The translations under genes were made by a program, and so were the position numbers. 38,194 nt of DNA from contig BFEA01000764.1 of NCBI GenBank assembly GCA_003427395.1, positions 473,375 to 511,568 on the forward strand, written 5' to 3'. This DNA is from Chara braunii. Its lineage: Eukaryota; Streptophyta; Charophyceae; Charales; Characeae. This document shows, piece after piece, positions 10,846 through 21,602 of this stretch; within the stretch, counting starts at the first letter, position 1; every line of letters begins with the position of its first letter. The notes under the pieces are model-generated. The model was not told the origin of the DNA. It ran no database searches and saw only the letters and a program-made list of their open reading frames with translations.

Positions 10846-11129
10846 AGAGGAGTGAGAGGGAGGGAGATATGGGGCGGATAAGACTGCCGTCCTGCACGAA
10901 TTCGATGGGTGTTGTTTGGAAGGGTGCAAACACTGCAAAGCCTTTCTGCTTCTTTTTTTTGTGTGTGTGTTGGGGGGGGGGGGGGGGGGGGGGGAGAGAA
11001 GGGGATGGATTTTGGCATTTCTGACCGGCAGTGAGTGGGAGGCTTTATCTCCGCATCCGAAGACTTGTCGACCAATCAAAACGTGACATCATTTTGATTG
11101 GTCAATAATTACATTAGGATGGCGAGGGG
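10846..11129. other. LTR flank: G run and a 12-bp perfect inverted repeat
   Basis: A GT/G tract lies at 10961-10994. GACCAATCAAAA (11070-11081) is exactly inverted at 11092-11103 with a 10-base spacer containing TGACATCA, so it could form a hairpin. No gene or clear element boundary is visible. Confidence 0.6.
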
Positions 11130-11840
11130 CCTTTGTATCTATGCTTTGTTTCTGCATTGTCTATTCTTTGTCTATGCTTTGTCGGTGCTTCGTCAATGCG
11201 TCGTCTGTGATTTGTGTATGCGTTGTGCAGAAAGGGTTGTGGAGTAGTGCTGGCTGCTGGTTGGATGTCTCCCAATCAGTTTGGCTGGGGAAGGTGGACT
11301 TGATGGAGGTGAAATGCTTGGTCTGTGCTTTGTGTATGCTTTGTGTATGCTTTGTGTATACTTTGTGTATGCTTTGTGTGTGCTTTGTGTATGCTTTGTG
11401 TATGCTTTGTGTATGCTTTGTGTATGCTTTGTGTATGCTTTGTGCATGCTTTGTGTAGAAGGGGCCTTAAGTGCGGAATCCTGGTGGCTGCTGGTTGGGC
11501 GACTCCCCATCAGTTTGGTTGGGGACGGTGGACTTAACGGAGGTGAAATGCTTGGTCTGTGCTTCATCTATGCTTTGTGCAGAAGGGGCCTTAAGTGCTG
11601 GCTGTTGGTTCGGTGTTTTCCCGTCAGTTTGGTTGGGCAAGGTAGACTTGGAAGGGGTGAAATGATTTGTCTGTGATTTGACTATGCTTTCTCTATGCTT
11701 TCTCAATTCTTCCTCTGTGCTTTGTGCAGAAGGGAACTTTAGTGCTGGCTGATGCTTGTGTGTCTCCCCATCAGTTTGGCTGGGTGCGGTGAAATGCTTT
11801 GTCTATGCTTTGTCTGTGCTTTGTGTGTTCTTCCTATGTG
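11130..11840. repeat. Satellite-like tandem repeat with expanded 11-bp minisatellite, locus 1
   Basis: About four degenerate units share the order TTTGTG(C/T)AGAAGGG, CTGGCTG, TCCC(A)TCAGTTTGG(T/C)TGGG, GGTGAAATGCTT. Units start near 11225, 11452, 11577 and 11724. Inside the first unit, 11328-11456 is an array of about twelve copies of the 11-mer CTTTGTGTATG. The same family recurs at 29405-29803. Long open frames on both strands come from the repeat. Confidence 0.85.
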
Positions 11841-12293
11841 GTTTCTGTTGTGCCCCAGAGGCAAGAGTCACATCCCACAGTCAAAAGTCATGTTCCCCAG
11901 GTGAAAAGTCGCGACTCGCAGACCCAAGCAGCAGCACACCAACTTGAATGAAAATTCGGGAAAACGTACCAGGCCTTGACATGCTGAAGCAAGCAGGCCG
12001 TGGGCATTATGTGGTACCGGGCCCAAGTCAAGCCAAAGGAAGCAGAGGCTGGGACGAGTTGAGGCTCAGTCCAAGTCAATATAAGGACTGGCCAGCCACA
12101 TTTCAGGGGAGATTGCTCATTCGTGAGAAGTGTGGAAGTGCTGCTGAAGCGCTTGTGCGCTATCTGCGAGTGGCATGCACGGGAGAGCCCTGTTGGGCAG
12201 CACTTCGCTGAGAGGGAAGGCAGTCATAGCCGCATAGGTAGTAGTAGGAGATAGAGCTGAGTAGCAGCGGATGTATTCACAGTCAAGATTCTC

Positions 12294-12298
<5 letters not shown>

Positions 12299-12340
<42 letters not shown>

Positions 12341-12509
12341 NNNNNNNNNNNNNNNNNNNNNNNNNNNNNNNNNNNNNNNNNNNNNNNNNNNNNNNNNNNN
12401 NNNNNNNNNNNNNNNNNNNNNNNNNNNNNNNNNNNNNNNNNNNNNNNNNNNNNNNNNNNNNNNNNNNNNNNNNNNNNNNNNNNNNNNNNNNNNNNNNNNN
12501 AGAGAGAGT
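12299..12509. repeat. (GA)n microsatellite with assembly gap
   Basis: A GA array (12299-12340) runs into 160 N (12341-12500) and resumes as AGAGAGAG. The gap is a sequencing or assembly artefact of the microsatellite, and its true length is unknown. DNA on both sides (11841-12298 and 12510-13100) shows no gene; 12820-13080 is strikingly pyrimidine-rich on the plus strand. Confidence 0.9.
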
Positions 12510-13109
12510 GAGGCAGGGAGAGAAGAGAGTCACCTACCTTGATGAGGAGGCTGGAATTGGGTTGTCGAACTCTGCGATGATGGGCGCTTGGGGACTTGAC
12601 CTACGGAACTGCTTATTATGATAATTTGTTTGAATTTTCTAAGCTCTGCATATCTGGACTTTGCATCTCTGGACTCCAGTGTGGATTTCGTGTGATCTCT
12701 CAATGTTTTGTGACACTATGTGCTCAAGGTGTCAAGCAGTGAGGCTCAGCGCACTTTCATGACTCTATATACACTGTTGTTATGTACCTCCGTTCTATTA
12801 TTGATAGCCCCAGCATTTTCCTACTCCTTTTCCAACCCCACCTCCTCCGGCTTCATCCTTTTTTATGTTTTCAAATTAAACCCCTCTTTAACCTAACTCT
12901 ATCCTCCCCCCTCCTTTTCTAACCTTCCACCCTTTACACCTACCCCACTCTTCTACATCTACCATGATTCTCAACTCTTTGTTCTCCCTCCTATCCCCCA
13001 TTTCCCACATCCTACTTATGTTACAAACCGGCTGTTCTCATGATAACCTATCCCCGGGTTCTGTCTAGTCATTCTCTTCTTCTCCCTCTGCATCAGTCCG
13101 TGGTACACG

Positions 13110-13661
13110 ATGCATCAGGCCAGGGGCCAGCTGCATCTGGCTCGTCTGAGGGTGTCGGGTAAGCAATTGTGGGTAATGTTCCAAAAGCCTCTCTCCTGCC
13201 CTCCTTTATGCTTGCAGCGCTGCCAATCTGCGAAGAGGGCGATTTCCGCGATTCTAATATTCTCCATGGCCCTTTCTAGGTACGCCCGCAGTGGTGGTGT
13301 AGTTTGCTGCCTACATCGGTCATTCCTCAAAGTTCACAGCACCCACAGCACTGCTGCCCTAATGATTTCTAAAGCCATCCGGTCCTCCAACTGTGATCTG
13401 TCCACCTTCATCAGAGCCTCCGGAAGGATAATTGCATCATCCGTCTCTGTTACCCCCAAGGGGGTTTTGTCCATCATTTCCTTCGCCCACCACTCCCAGA
13501 AGGTACGGACCACCGGGCACCTCACAAAGAGGTGCGGAATGGTCTCCACTTGGCCTCAACCTGCTGCAAATAGCTGGTCTTTGTGTCGACTCCTTGCTGC
13601 AAGCCATTGTGCTGTGGGGATTGCCAAATGGTATAGTTGCCACAGCAGACCTGCCTGCTTC
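13110..13661 (-). pseudogene. LINE C segment 4: zf-RVT-like C-terminal domain
   Basis: On the minus strand the sequence reads LYHLAIPTAQWLAARS, then after one TGA ETIPHLFVRCPVVRTFWEWW, the pattern of the zinc-binding domain found downstream of RT in plant LINEs. A basic tail follows (RCRQQTTPPLRAYLERAM). In-frame stops occur near 13565 and 13333. The plus-strand 239-residue frame over 13110-13829 is its shadow and runs into the neighbouring LINE D tail. Confidence 0.75.
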
Positions 13662-13880
13662 TTTTTTTTTTTTTTTTCACAAAAAACAGAACCTCAGGTT
13701 CTGGCTCCTGCCATTCTGGGGAGCAACAGTCCGGTTCCTATTCCCCCGGCAAGTCAATATGGAGTACATAAAATAACTCACACACGCTCCTCCCCATTAT
13801 GGTTGAGAGGCCCGAGCAGGCGGCATTGATTACTTCCATGAAGAAGGATGTACCACCTCTCACCTCTGCCTAATCTAGCC
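13662..13880 (-). repeat. LINE D 3' tail with terminal hairpin and poly(A), copy 3 (reference copy)
   Basis: Next to the T tract lies CAGAACCTCAGGTTCTG (13687-13703), a 7-bp stem with a 3-base loop, followed by GGCTCCTGCCATTCTGGGGAG, CCCCGGCAAGT, GAGCAGGCGGCATTGATTAC and AAGGATGTACCACC. These landmarks define the family and are found in the other four copies in the same order and on the same strand. Confidence 0.75.
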
Positions 13881-14616
13881 TGCAAATATTCGGCCCCTCA
13901 ATCTGTGTGATCCCAGATCTGCTCCTCTCAGTCGTAACGCTGTCGGATATCTATGATTATACGAGAGCCTTCTGGTACACTTGTACACCTTTTGCTGTCT
14001 CTTTTGCTGTATAACCTTTTCTATTACTGCATCTCCTTTTGCCCTCTATGTCTGTTAAACCGTAAATCCTACCTTACACTGTCTAGTCCTGTTTCCCCTC
14101 TTTGTCTCTTAGACCCTAAACCCTACTTCACACTGTCCTTTTTCTACTACTTCTGTCTTGGTTTATGGCGAATTTGTATCAGGCCTAGCTAGATTTACTC
14201 CTCTCAGCTTTTTCCTCCTGCTAGAAGTGCTGATATGGTCGTCTGATGTACTGGTCTGTCAGGGCAGTGTTCTATAGGACTGTGTTAGCTGTATCCCTTG
14301 CTAAACCCTAAACCCTAGTGTACATAGTAATCCTTGTAGGCCGACTGTGTTTTGTTGGTACGAGGGTTTGAAGGTCCTACGGGTGTCAGAGAGGGGGTCT
14401 AAGGGGTCTGCATTTTGAGATGCTTAGTGTAATAGTAGCTGTAGTTAGTTTCGGGATTGGACTGTGAATGGTGGTGTGATTAGAACGGTGGGGTGTGTGT
14501 GGTCTGTGATTTAGCTGATCACTTTTGTCTGGGTAGTCTAATTCGATTATACTAGTTTCCGTTGTTCACTGGTGGTAGATGGGATAACAAGGAGTTGTGG
14601 TGGGTTAGTGATTGGA
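13881..14616 (-). other. LINE D 3' untranslated region
   Basis: No ORF stands out here. The plus strand holds pyrimidine-rich stretches (13985-14160) and two telomere-like phrases, AGACCCTAAACCC near 14110 and CTAAACCCTAAACCC near 14302. They lie inside the inserted LINE and are more likely part of it than telomeric DNA. Confidence 0.5.
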
Positions 14617-16188
14617 TCATCTGGTTCCTATTGGCAAATCTGTTAGATGCGTTGTACTTCCCGGAGTGTTCTGAGGTTGGGTTAGGGGTGTGCGATTGCG
14701 TCTCCATTGTCCGAAGCATAGTCTGTCCTGCACTATAGTGGCTATCTTACCTTCCCCCAGTATGTTCTTTGAAAAGGATTCTATTATTTTGTCTTTATTT
14801 GTTAGATTGTTCTGTATCTTTTTGCAGGTTTTATTCCAGCGTCCCCTATACTCTGTTTCTATTATGTTTAGCACTCCCTCCCATGTCTCATGGTTGCTCA
14901 CTGAAGTGTGATCAATCGTTTCTTGGCACCTACGCTTCCATATCCCCCATAAGGTAGCTAGTCTCATCACCTGGAATAACACAACCTCATGTCTGTGCCA
15001 TGAATTAGGCAGCTGTAATCCTAGTAGTAGNGGAAGTTGTTCAGCTAGGTGTGTCTTGTTCGTGATTGTGAGCCAGAGTGCTGCTGTTTGGTTCCAGATC
15101 TGTTGTGCNTTTTGACAATGTAAGAGGCAGTGTTCTATATCCTCTCTCATCTGGTCCGGGCAAATGGAGCATAATTCCTGAGAAGGAGACCGTGTTTGGC
15201 TGTTCCTTCTCTTATATAGCCATGCATTTACTGGCAAAGCTCGGTGAGCCAGGAGCCATTGAAAGCTTCTTAGTTTGGTTGCTGTTATGGATAGAATATT
15301 GTTCCAGGGGTTTAGGGGAGTATTATTTGGCGGTATGATGAGGTGATTTTCCTATCTATGGTTTATTATTTGAGCAGTGGAGATAGACCTTAATCTCAAC
15401 GTGTATCCTAGTTTCGTGGTATATTCCAGAATGTTAGTGCGCTTTTCTATTCCTAATCTGCNGGATTTCTTTTTCCAGGCCCATTCCGCTGGGTCAATTT
15501 CTAATTCTTCTATACTTGTTGTTGGCTTATAGATATGGCGTTTTTCTGTTTCCACGACCCTTACTTTTCTTACCGCTTGCTCTGGTAGGGCTAGTTCTCC
15601 TGTAGGGGTTTGGGCTAGTAGGCTTGTAGTTGTCCCTGGTTCTTCTATTTGATACATATCGCAGATGAGCCAAGCTGCTCCTGGTCCTTCTCTTTTGCGG
15701 ATTTGGTATGCCATGGTGGGAGTCATTTCTGTTTTCCTTGTTGCCCAGTCACCCTGTTTCCATTTGCACGGTTCTTTGAGCAGTTGGGTCCATCTCACCG
15801 GGACGGAGCTGATGATGTTATTTAGGTTTTCCCGTAGATTGTGACATCCTTTTAGCGCTTCCCTCAGTTCCTTGACGGATTTCCATCTTTTTTCCGCATC
15901 ATGCCATAGGTGATTGATTTGCCACACTCCCTTTTCGACCCAAGTCCCCCATTTTTTATCATTTCGAGTTAATGTCCAGGGCTTCCTTTGGGTGTCTAGT
16001 AAGGATTGGTTGCAAAAGAGGGGTTGCCTGAGCACCTCCTCTTTACAAGTTGGTTCCCTTACCTTAGCTGGGAAGATCTCTCTCCATGTTTTCATTAACT
16101 GATTCCAAAAATCCTGTTCGTGCTCTTCCACTTCCTCCCTTGAGTCTACTGCTCGAACCGTGCCTTTCATCGCCCATGATTTAGCCAT
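14617..16188 (-). pseudogene. LINE D ORF2 C-terminal part (linker and zf-RVT domain)
   Basis: From 16188 the frame carries the post-RT region common to this LINE group (EEVLRQPLF, WVEKGVWQINHLW, KWKQGDWA, IDPAEWAW). After a TAG at 15352-15354 it continues in the same frame through FQWLLAHRALPVNAWLYKR into the zinc domain with C-X2-C and H-X4-C (LCSICPDQ, EDIEHCLLHC, about 15195-15115) and a basic tail rich in K, R and N. It starts in mid-protein because the copy is 5'-truncated. Single N bases occur at 15031, 15109 and 15462. The function would be RNA or template binding during reverse transcription, inferred from the family. Confidence 0.8.
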
Positions 16189-16199
16189 GATCCAGAAAA

Positions 16200-16656
16200 G
16201 ACCTGCCTACTTCTGGTCTGGCTGGGCAGCCGAAATATAATTTTGTTCATTCCATCTATACGTTGAGTCCATCTATTGACATATACAACTGGGATCCAAT
16301 CCCTCTTAGCCCATCGATTTTTCAATTCACCGCATATATCCACCGGGTCCAACAGAGAGTTATAGATGTTCTTCGTGGTAAGACACTGGAACTGCACCGT
16401 CTACTTTTGCATCCTTCCCATTCCCCCGGGTCCCACACCAAATCCCACTTTCGAAGTGCAACTTGGAAAGGCAAATACTGCCCTGTCGCATTCGGGCCTC
16501 CACACACCGCCATCGTCTGCACCTTACTTCTGTCCAGTATTTTCCGGGGTTCGCCCTCTTGTGCGGCGCAGGACCCCGATGATACGTGCTAGGCAGTCAC
16601 TTCCAACTTTAAGTTATTGTTTGGCAGCGCCTGCTTGACCCTATAAATTTTCTCTG
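16200..16656 (-). pseudogene. LINE C segment 3: ORF2 linker region
   Basis: The minus strand carries DPGEWEG and FQCLTTKNIYNSLLDPVD, then KNRWAKRDWIPVVYVNRW. This is the same order as FDPDEWVW, LTVKAAYRLLRP and RDRWSKHLNID in LINE A, so it is the equivalent linker of LINE C. It is broken by frame changes and a TAG near 16590. Its outer ends are the target duplications of LINE A and LINE D. Confidence 0.65.
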
Positions 16657-16999
16657 TTTTTTTTTTTTTTTTTAATCAAAACCTACCAATATTAGTGTTG
16701 CTGATAAGAGAAGGCAACACTAACACCTGGGTAGGGATTCCATCTATTGGTGGGGAGCATCACCTGCTGGAAACCGGGTCCATCGTCCCTTTTACATAGT
16801 CTTTGTTTCTTTATAAAAATATGTGAGGATAAAAACTGCCTCTTCAGCCAAACCAGGCCGCCAGATACCATTATTAAATCTAGCAAAAAAATTATCTCCT
16901 GGAAATAATCTAAAAAATAGCCCAGCAATGTAGACTAACTTTTCCTTAAGATTGCAACAAAAAAGCCTCATATATCCAATCCTATGTTGCATTCATACT
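16657..16999 (-). repeat. LINE A 3' UTR with two stem-loops and poly(A)
   Basis: Reading the minus strand, the shared hairpin GATGGACCCGGTTTCCAGC (16784-16766) is followed by CAGGTGATGCTCCCCACCAA. A second stem comes next, TTAGTGTTGC paired perfectly with GCAACACTAA and enclosed by CCTACC/GGTAGG, then TTTTGATT and the A tail. Equivalent tails occur at 23105-23225, 29096-29318, 34673-34772, 35041-35263 and, rearranged, at 37184-37284. Confidence 0.75.
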
Positions 17000-18875
17000 C
17001 TATTGAGGATACCATTGCGAATCCACCATTGCTAATTCTGACGGGGGGAAGGGATCAGGAAAAAATTCTGGAGATCTGAGTGTGGTTCCTGGAGGAAGCG
17101 AAAACCAGTCTTTGAAGCTCAAGAGGAAGTCCCGTTTCAAATTTTCCTTCTGTTCTTCCTTCCCCGACCATTTCACTTCTCCCAGGCACCCTCCTTCATT
17201 CCCTCCCAGCCAATTTTGATTGAATTTTTGAATACATTCGATTATATCATTTTTTTGATGGAGTTGTTGTATCTTTGATCGTACTTTTGACCAACGTGCT
17301 GTTATTTCTGTCTGTACAAATTGAATAATTAGTTCAGCAAATTTCATACCTTCAAGTTTTACATCCTGTCTCTCATAGACACACATCTTGTACCATAATG
17401 TCCATAGAATGACTTTTCGACCACGTTCGAATAGATTCCTCTGAAATTCTGATAGTTGCATATCCTGTGGTTCCCATTGCCCTAATAGTATGACTTTCCA
17501 GCCCCATGGCCAGTCAATTCCTGTCAGTGTTCTCCACACACTGTCCCATTTTCTCCATAATAATACCGTTCCGGGACATTGGATGAATATATGCTCAATT
17601 GTTTCTCTGATTTTCTTGTTGGGGAAAACAGATAGACATGCTTTACACCATGGAAGCAATTGACCTCTTTGCTCTAGATTGGTACGATTGATAAGCCAAT
17701 CATTCGTTGGAAGACATCGATGAATTATTTGCCATTGTAGAGATGAAAACTTAGCAAGCCGTTTTTTTATTTGATTAAAGAATTTTATATTTTTGATACT
17801 TTGTATGTCTATGTTCAAATGCTTGGACCATCGGTCCCTGATTATAGATGTCACATCTACCCTAGGCCTAAGCAGACGATATGCTGCCTTAACCGTTAGA
17901 GATTGTAGAGTACGTGGTTTACTTCTTGTACCCGTCTGCCATACCCATTCGTCTGGATCAAAAGGTAATTCTGTAATAGGGCATTTTGGCTGGAAGACTC
18001 TCCATCCAGTGGTTGCTGAGATAAAAATAACTCTGATTCTAAACATTTCATTGAATGGAAAAAAGAACTCAACCTGATTATCTGGTGTTAAAATGAGTAG
18101 ATGAATTTGTTGTTATTTTGAATAAAGTTACTAGAGTTCCTTCCTCAAGTAAACTCATGATTTGCCCAACCTTCCAATCTTGTGGATCTTGTGTAATTGT
18201 AACAAAATCACCTTTTTGAAACTTTACACCATTTCTCAATTCTCTGACGCATGTCAAAGGGATGAAACTTGTTATGNGGTCCAAATTNTGGTCCNATTTG
18301 TGNGCATAAGTAATTNTTTTTTTGAGTTGATCTGNATTTTTNCATCTTCTCCTTTGTAAATCCCAAATGTCTTTAACCCGTATGACCCCTTTNTTTACCC
18401 ATTGGNACCANGGAGGAGTNGAGCTATTATANANACNNCTATTAACATCTGTAATCCATCTGTTACCAAATAGAGGTTGCCTCAATATTTCCTCAAAGCG
18501 TGTGGGCTTAGGTTTGTTGGGTAATGGTAATTTCCTCCATGCTTTCAAAAGAGACACCCATAGAGTATCTAGGATAAAATCTCTATGTGTAGCACCCCTT
18601 TCCCCATCATTTCTCAAATGTACGGAAGAACGAGGGATATGCCAAAATAGGTTTTCTATCCAAGTAAGAGGATGAACCTCGGGTGATGTCTATGGTGCCA
18701 ATTTTTTGATTTGTTGTAGGGCTAGAGGTTGCCACGGCTTGTCTTTACCAAAGATGAGTTCAATTATCCACTGAAGGGACAAAGCTTGACACTGTAGGGT
18801 GGGGTCCAAAATCCCTAATCCTCCTCTGGACTTTGGTTGGATAAGGGTAGACCATGCCACTCTAGGAATTACCTT
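17000..18875 (-). pseudogene. LINE A ORF2, C-terminal third (linker and zf-RVT domain)
   Basis: Continuing the RT frame after a TAA at 18876-18878, this part holds IPRVAWSTLIQP, RFEEILRQPLFGNRW (near 18500) and a linker with many N bases. After a frameshift near 18110 the frame 18046-17000 reads FDPDEWVWQTG, LSSLQW-type and RCLPTNDWLINR. The zinc domain follows: PWCKAC, then TIEHIFIQCPGTVLLWRKW at about 17600-17560. A long basic C-terminus ends at 17000. A TAG lies at 18690-18692. The domain is typical of plant LINE ORF2 proteins. Confidence 0.85.
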
Positions 18876-20749
18876 TTAAAGCTCATGATTTCCTCTCCAG
18901 AGGAATGTCGTTACTTGTTTTAGGAGATGTTTGATTCCTGGTTTGTTAATTGCCAAAATTGCTGATTTGTACCAAATTGATGTGAACACTACATTATTTA
19001 TAACCAGTGCCCTCCCTAGAAGAGAAGTATGTTGATTCTTCCATTGATTCATTTTTTGGATTGCGGGTTTTGAAATCCATTCATCATTAGTTGTAGGTTT
19101 GCCAGTGGCCGTCAATGATACATCTAACACTCTCATGGGGGCTTCTAATGGCAACCATTGCACCCTGGGGAATTCAGGTGGACGTCCACCATTTGAGTGG
19201 ATCCACCATCCTTGTGTTTTACTTCCCCAATTGACTGTCATATCATAAAGGTCAGAAAATTTGTCCAAAAGGTTTTTTATTTCTTCCATATTTGTTTCTG
19301 AAGCCTCTACGATTATTGTAAGGTCATCTGCAAACATTGAGATTATTGGTATTGCCTCTTTCGGGATTCCTGAAATGCTTAGTCTTTTGATATTATGATT
19401 GGCTCTAAGGTTGACACCCAGGGTTTCCATTACAATAACAAAAAGAAAAGGAGCCAGAGGGTCGCCTTGCGTTACTGACCTTTGGAGGTGGATTTCAGGA
19501 GACAGCAGACCGTTCACAAGAATACGTGTGGTGACATTAATATGTAGAATTTCAACCCATCAACGCATGTTGGGTCCAAAATTTAGTTTATGCAAACAAA
19601 CATCCAGAAATCGCCAACCCACATGGTCATATGCCTTTTCAAAATCTATAAAAACGATCGCAGCGTTTTGTTTGGTTTGTCGTGCAACTTTGACCATTTC
19701 ATTGATTAGAAGAATATTATCTTGTATGTGCCGATCTTTTATAAATCCAGTTTGTGAGGGATGAATTATATCTGTCATTACTGGAATCATGCGATTGGCC
19801 AGGGCTTTAGCAAACAATTTGTATACTACTGTAAGTAGAGTAATTGGTCTATAATTCTTGATATTGGATTTATCCCTCTTTTTGTATAATAGGGTAATAA
19901 TTCCTTGACTGACAAAATCTCCCATTTGTCTTGTTTCCCACACCTCATGGTAGTATTTCATCAGGTCTGGTGATAGGATGAGCCACATGGCTTCCCAAAA
20001 TTCTTTGGGCAGACCATCCACTCCCGGTGTTTTGTCTTCCTCCATCTGAATTAAAGTTGTCCAAATTTCTTCTTTAGTTATTGATTTTTCAAGATGTTCA
20101 CGTTGTTCGTCAGTAATCGATTGAAATAGTGACTCTAAAAAGAGAGAAGTAGCTTGATCATCTTCTTGGATACAGGTAGGGTCTTTGGATAATTTGAATA
20201 ACTCTTTAAAGAAATCATATGCAATTTTCAAACTTGCTGCTGAGGATGGGGGTGCCAAAGGATCCCTCTGAGCCTCATGATTATATAAGTTATCAATATA
20301 AAAACATTTAGCTCGCAATTTGGCCATTGCAAAAATGATTTATCCATCTTACCTTCTGTTCTGAATTTCGTCAATTTGCCTCTGATTATCTGTCCCTGCC
20401 AGCGATGCTGCGCAAATGACAACAGTTGTTTCCTTAGTTCTTGTATATTAATATTTCGTGAAGATCCCGGGTCTTGAGATTCAAAATTTAAAATTTGTTC
20501 TTGAATTTGTATTTCCTGCAAATGTTTATTTTTTGCTCGTAATTTTAAAAATTCATTACATTTTTTTGCAAGAAAGTTTAAACCATTGTTGAACCAAGCA
20601 ATAAAGGAATCTTGTTTCTCTTCCGTCGAATGTTAGTATTCCCATACATCTGCTAAGTATTTTTTAAAATTGTCATATGTTAGCAAAGATGTATTTAGTT
20701 TATAGAATCCCTTCCCCTGATCCGGTTTCTTTTTGAAAGATAGAAGTAT
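18876..20749 (-). pseudogene. LINE A ORF2, reverse transcriptase
   Basis: The enzyme copies LINE RNA at the nicked target. Visible RT motifs are TLLYKKRDKSNIKNYRPITLL, SQTGFIKDRHIQDNI, FIDFEKAYDHVGW (first catalytic Asp, near 19650), QRSVTQGDPLAPFLF and MFADDLTIIV (YADD-type box, near 19345), all with catalytic Asp residues in place. The defects are a TAA at 20633-20635, a frameshift near 20330 and a TGA at 19560-19562 where Arg is expected. Confidence 0.9.
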
Positions 20750-21562
20750 TTAACACATTTTATGATCTGCACCGGTCCATGAGCTTTTTGGAAAAATTGT
20801 TGCCCCTGTGAGAAATCTTTCTAGATCTTCAGACATTAGGATCTGATCTATTCTTGATCTTGATTGGAGATGGTTACCTTGATTACGTAAACATGTGAAA
20901 ACCCTTTCCCTTGGGAAGGTTCTACGGTATGAGTCAAATAGGCGTTCATTTTCGCATAAGGTTTGTATTATACTCTCATCTTTCTCTATATAAGGAGGGC
21001 ATGAATTATGAATCTTCCAACGATCTAACCATCTATCTGGGGTTGCATTGAAATCTCCTGCCATGACTAGGGGTATTCCTGTCGGGATATATGTTCTAAT
21101 GTCCTGAAAGAATCTCATTCTTTCTTCAACTTCATTTGACCCATATACATTCATTATGCATATAGTATCGGATTCAATCTTGAAGATAACATATATCCAT
21201 CGATCCTGTTCCTTATTTGATACCCATTGCGCAATTTGTGCTCGAGATTCCAGTGATACCAAAATTGTCACTCCTGCTGACCCGCTTCTTGGGGAATACG
21301 CACTGATCTTAATAAAAGACCAAACCATATTGTGAGCCCGAGTGTGAATAGGGGAATCAGTCAGATGAGTTTCTTGAATACATATTATGTCAGGCCATGA
21401 CCTACCACCCACTCCTTTTAACTGTTCTAATATTGACTTTCTTTTTTCTGTGTCTGCCGTAGCTAGATCATTTACATTTAGAGATCTGAGATCCAAGTCT
21501 GTTGTTTTTGTTGCACGTTGCCAGAATGGGTTTTTACCGTAATATGCATTAATTGCTTCCAT
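20750..21562 (-). pseudogene. LINE A ORF2, APE-type endonuclease
   Basis: This domain nicks the target DNA to start insertion. From the Met at 21562 the motifs run LNVNDL (Asn), IICIQETHL (catalytic Glu), IMNVYGSN, VMAGDFNATPD (Asp and Asn), SRIDQILMSE (Asp) and GADHKM (the usual SDH His box, with Ala for Ser). The frame is open for 270 codons, then meets a TAA at 20750-20752 just before the region leading to RT. The start follows the end of the upstream ORF by about 40 bases, a usual arrangement for L1-type elements. Confidence 0.9.
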
Positions 21563-21602
21563 CTTAACCCCCTATTATGAAAGGACTTCCCCCCTTTGTG
21601 TT

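Larger units (their letters stand above)
13662..16199 (-). mobile_element. LINE D, 5'-truncated insertion inside LINE C
   Basis: The element is bounded by GACCTGCCTGCTTC (13648-13661) and GACCTGCCTACTTC (16200-16213), a 14-bp target duplication with one mismatch. It ends in a T tract at 13662-13677 (poly(A) on the minus strand). It contains the C-terminal part of a LINE ORF2 (16188-14617), a long 3' UTR, and the 3' tail shared by the short copies at 666, 2317, 29804 and 30168. The RT and endonuclease are missing, as in a 5'-truncated copy made by target-primed reverse transcription. Confidence 0.85.

Noticed and set aside
13110-13829. 239-codon plus-strand frame
   Set aside because: It is the antisense shadow of the LINE C zf-RVT segment and runs through the LINE D poly(A) tract.
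14300-14318. Telomere-like CTAAACCCTAAACCC (also near 9463 and 14110)
   Set aside because: Only about two repeats each and located inside mobile elements; insufficient for interstitial telomeric arrays.
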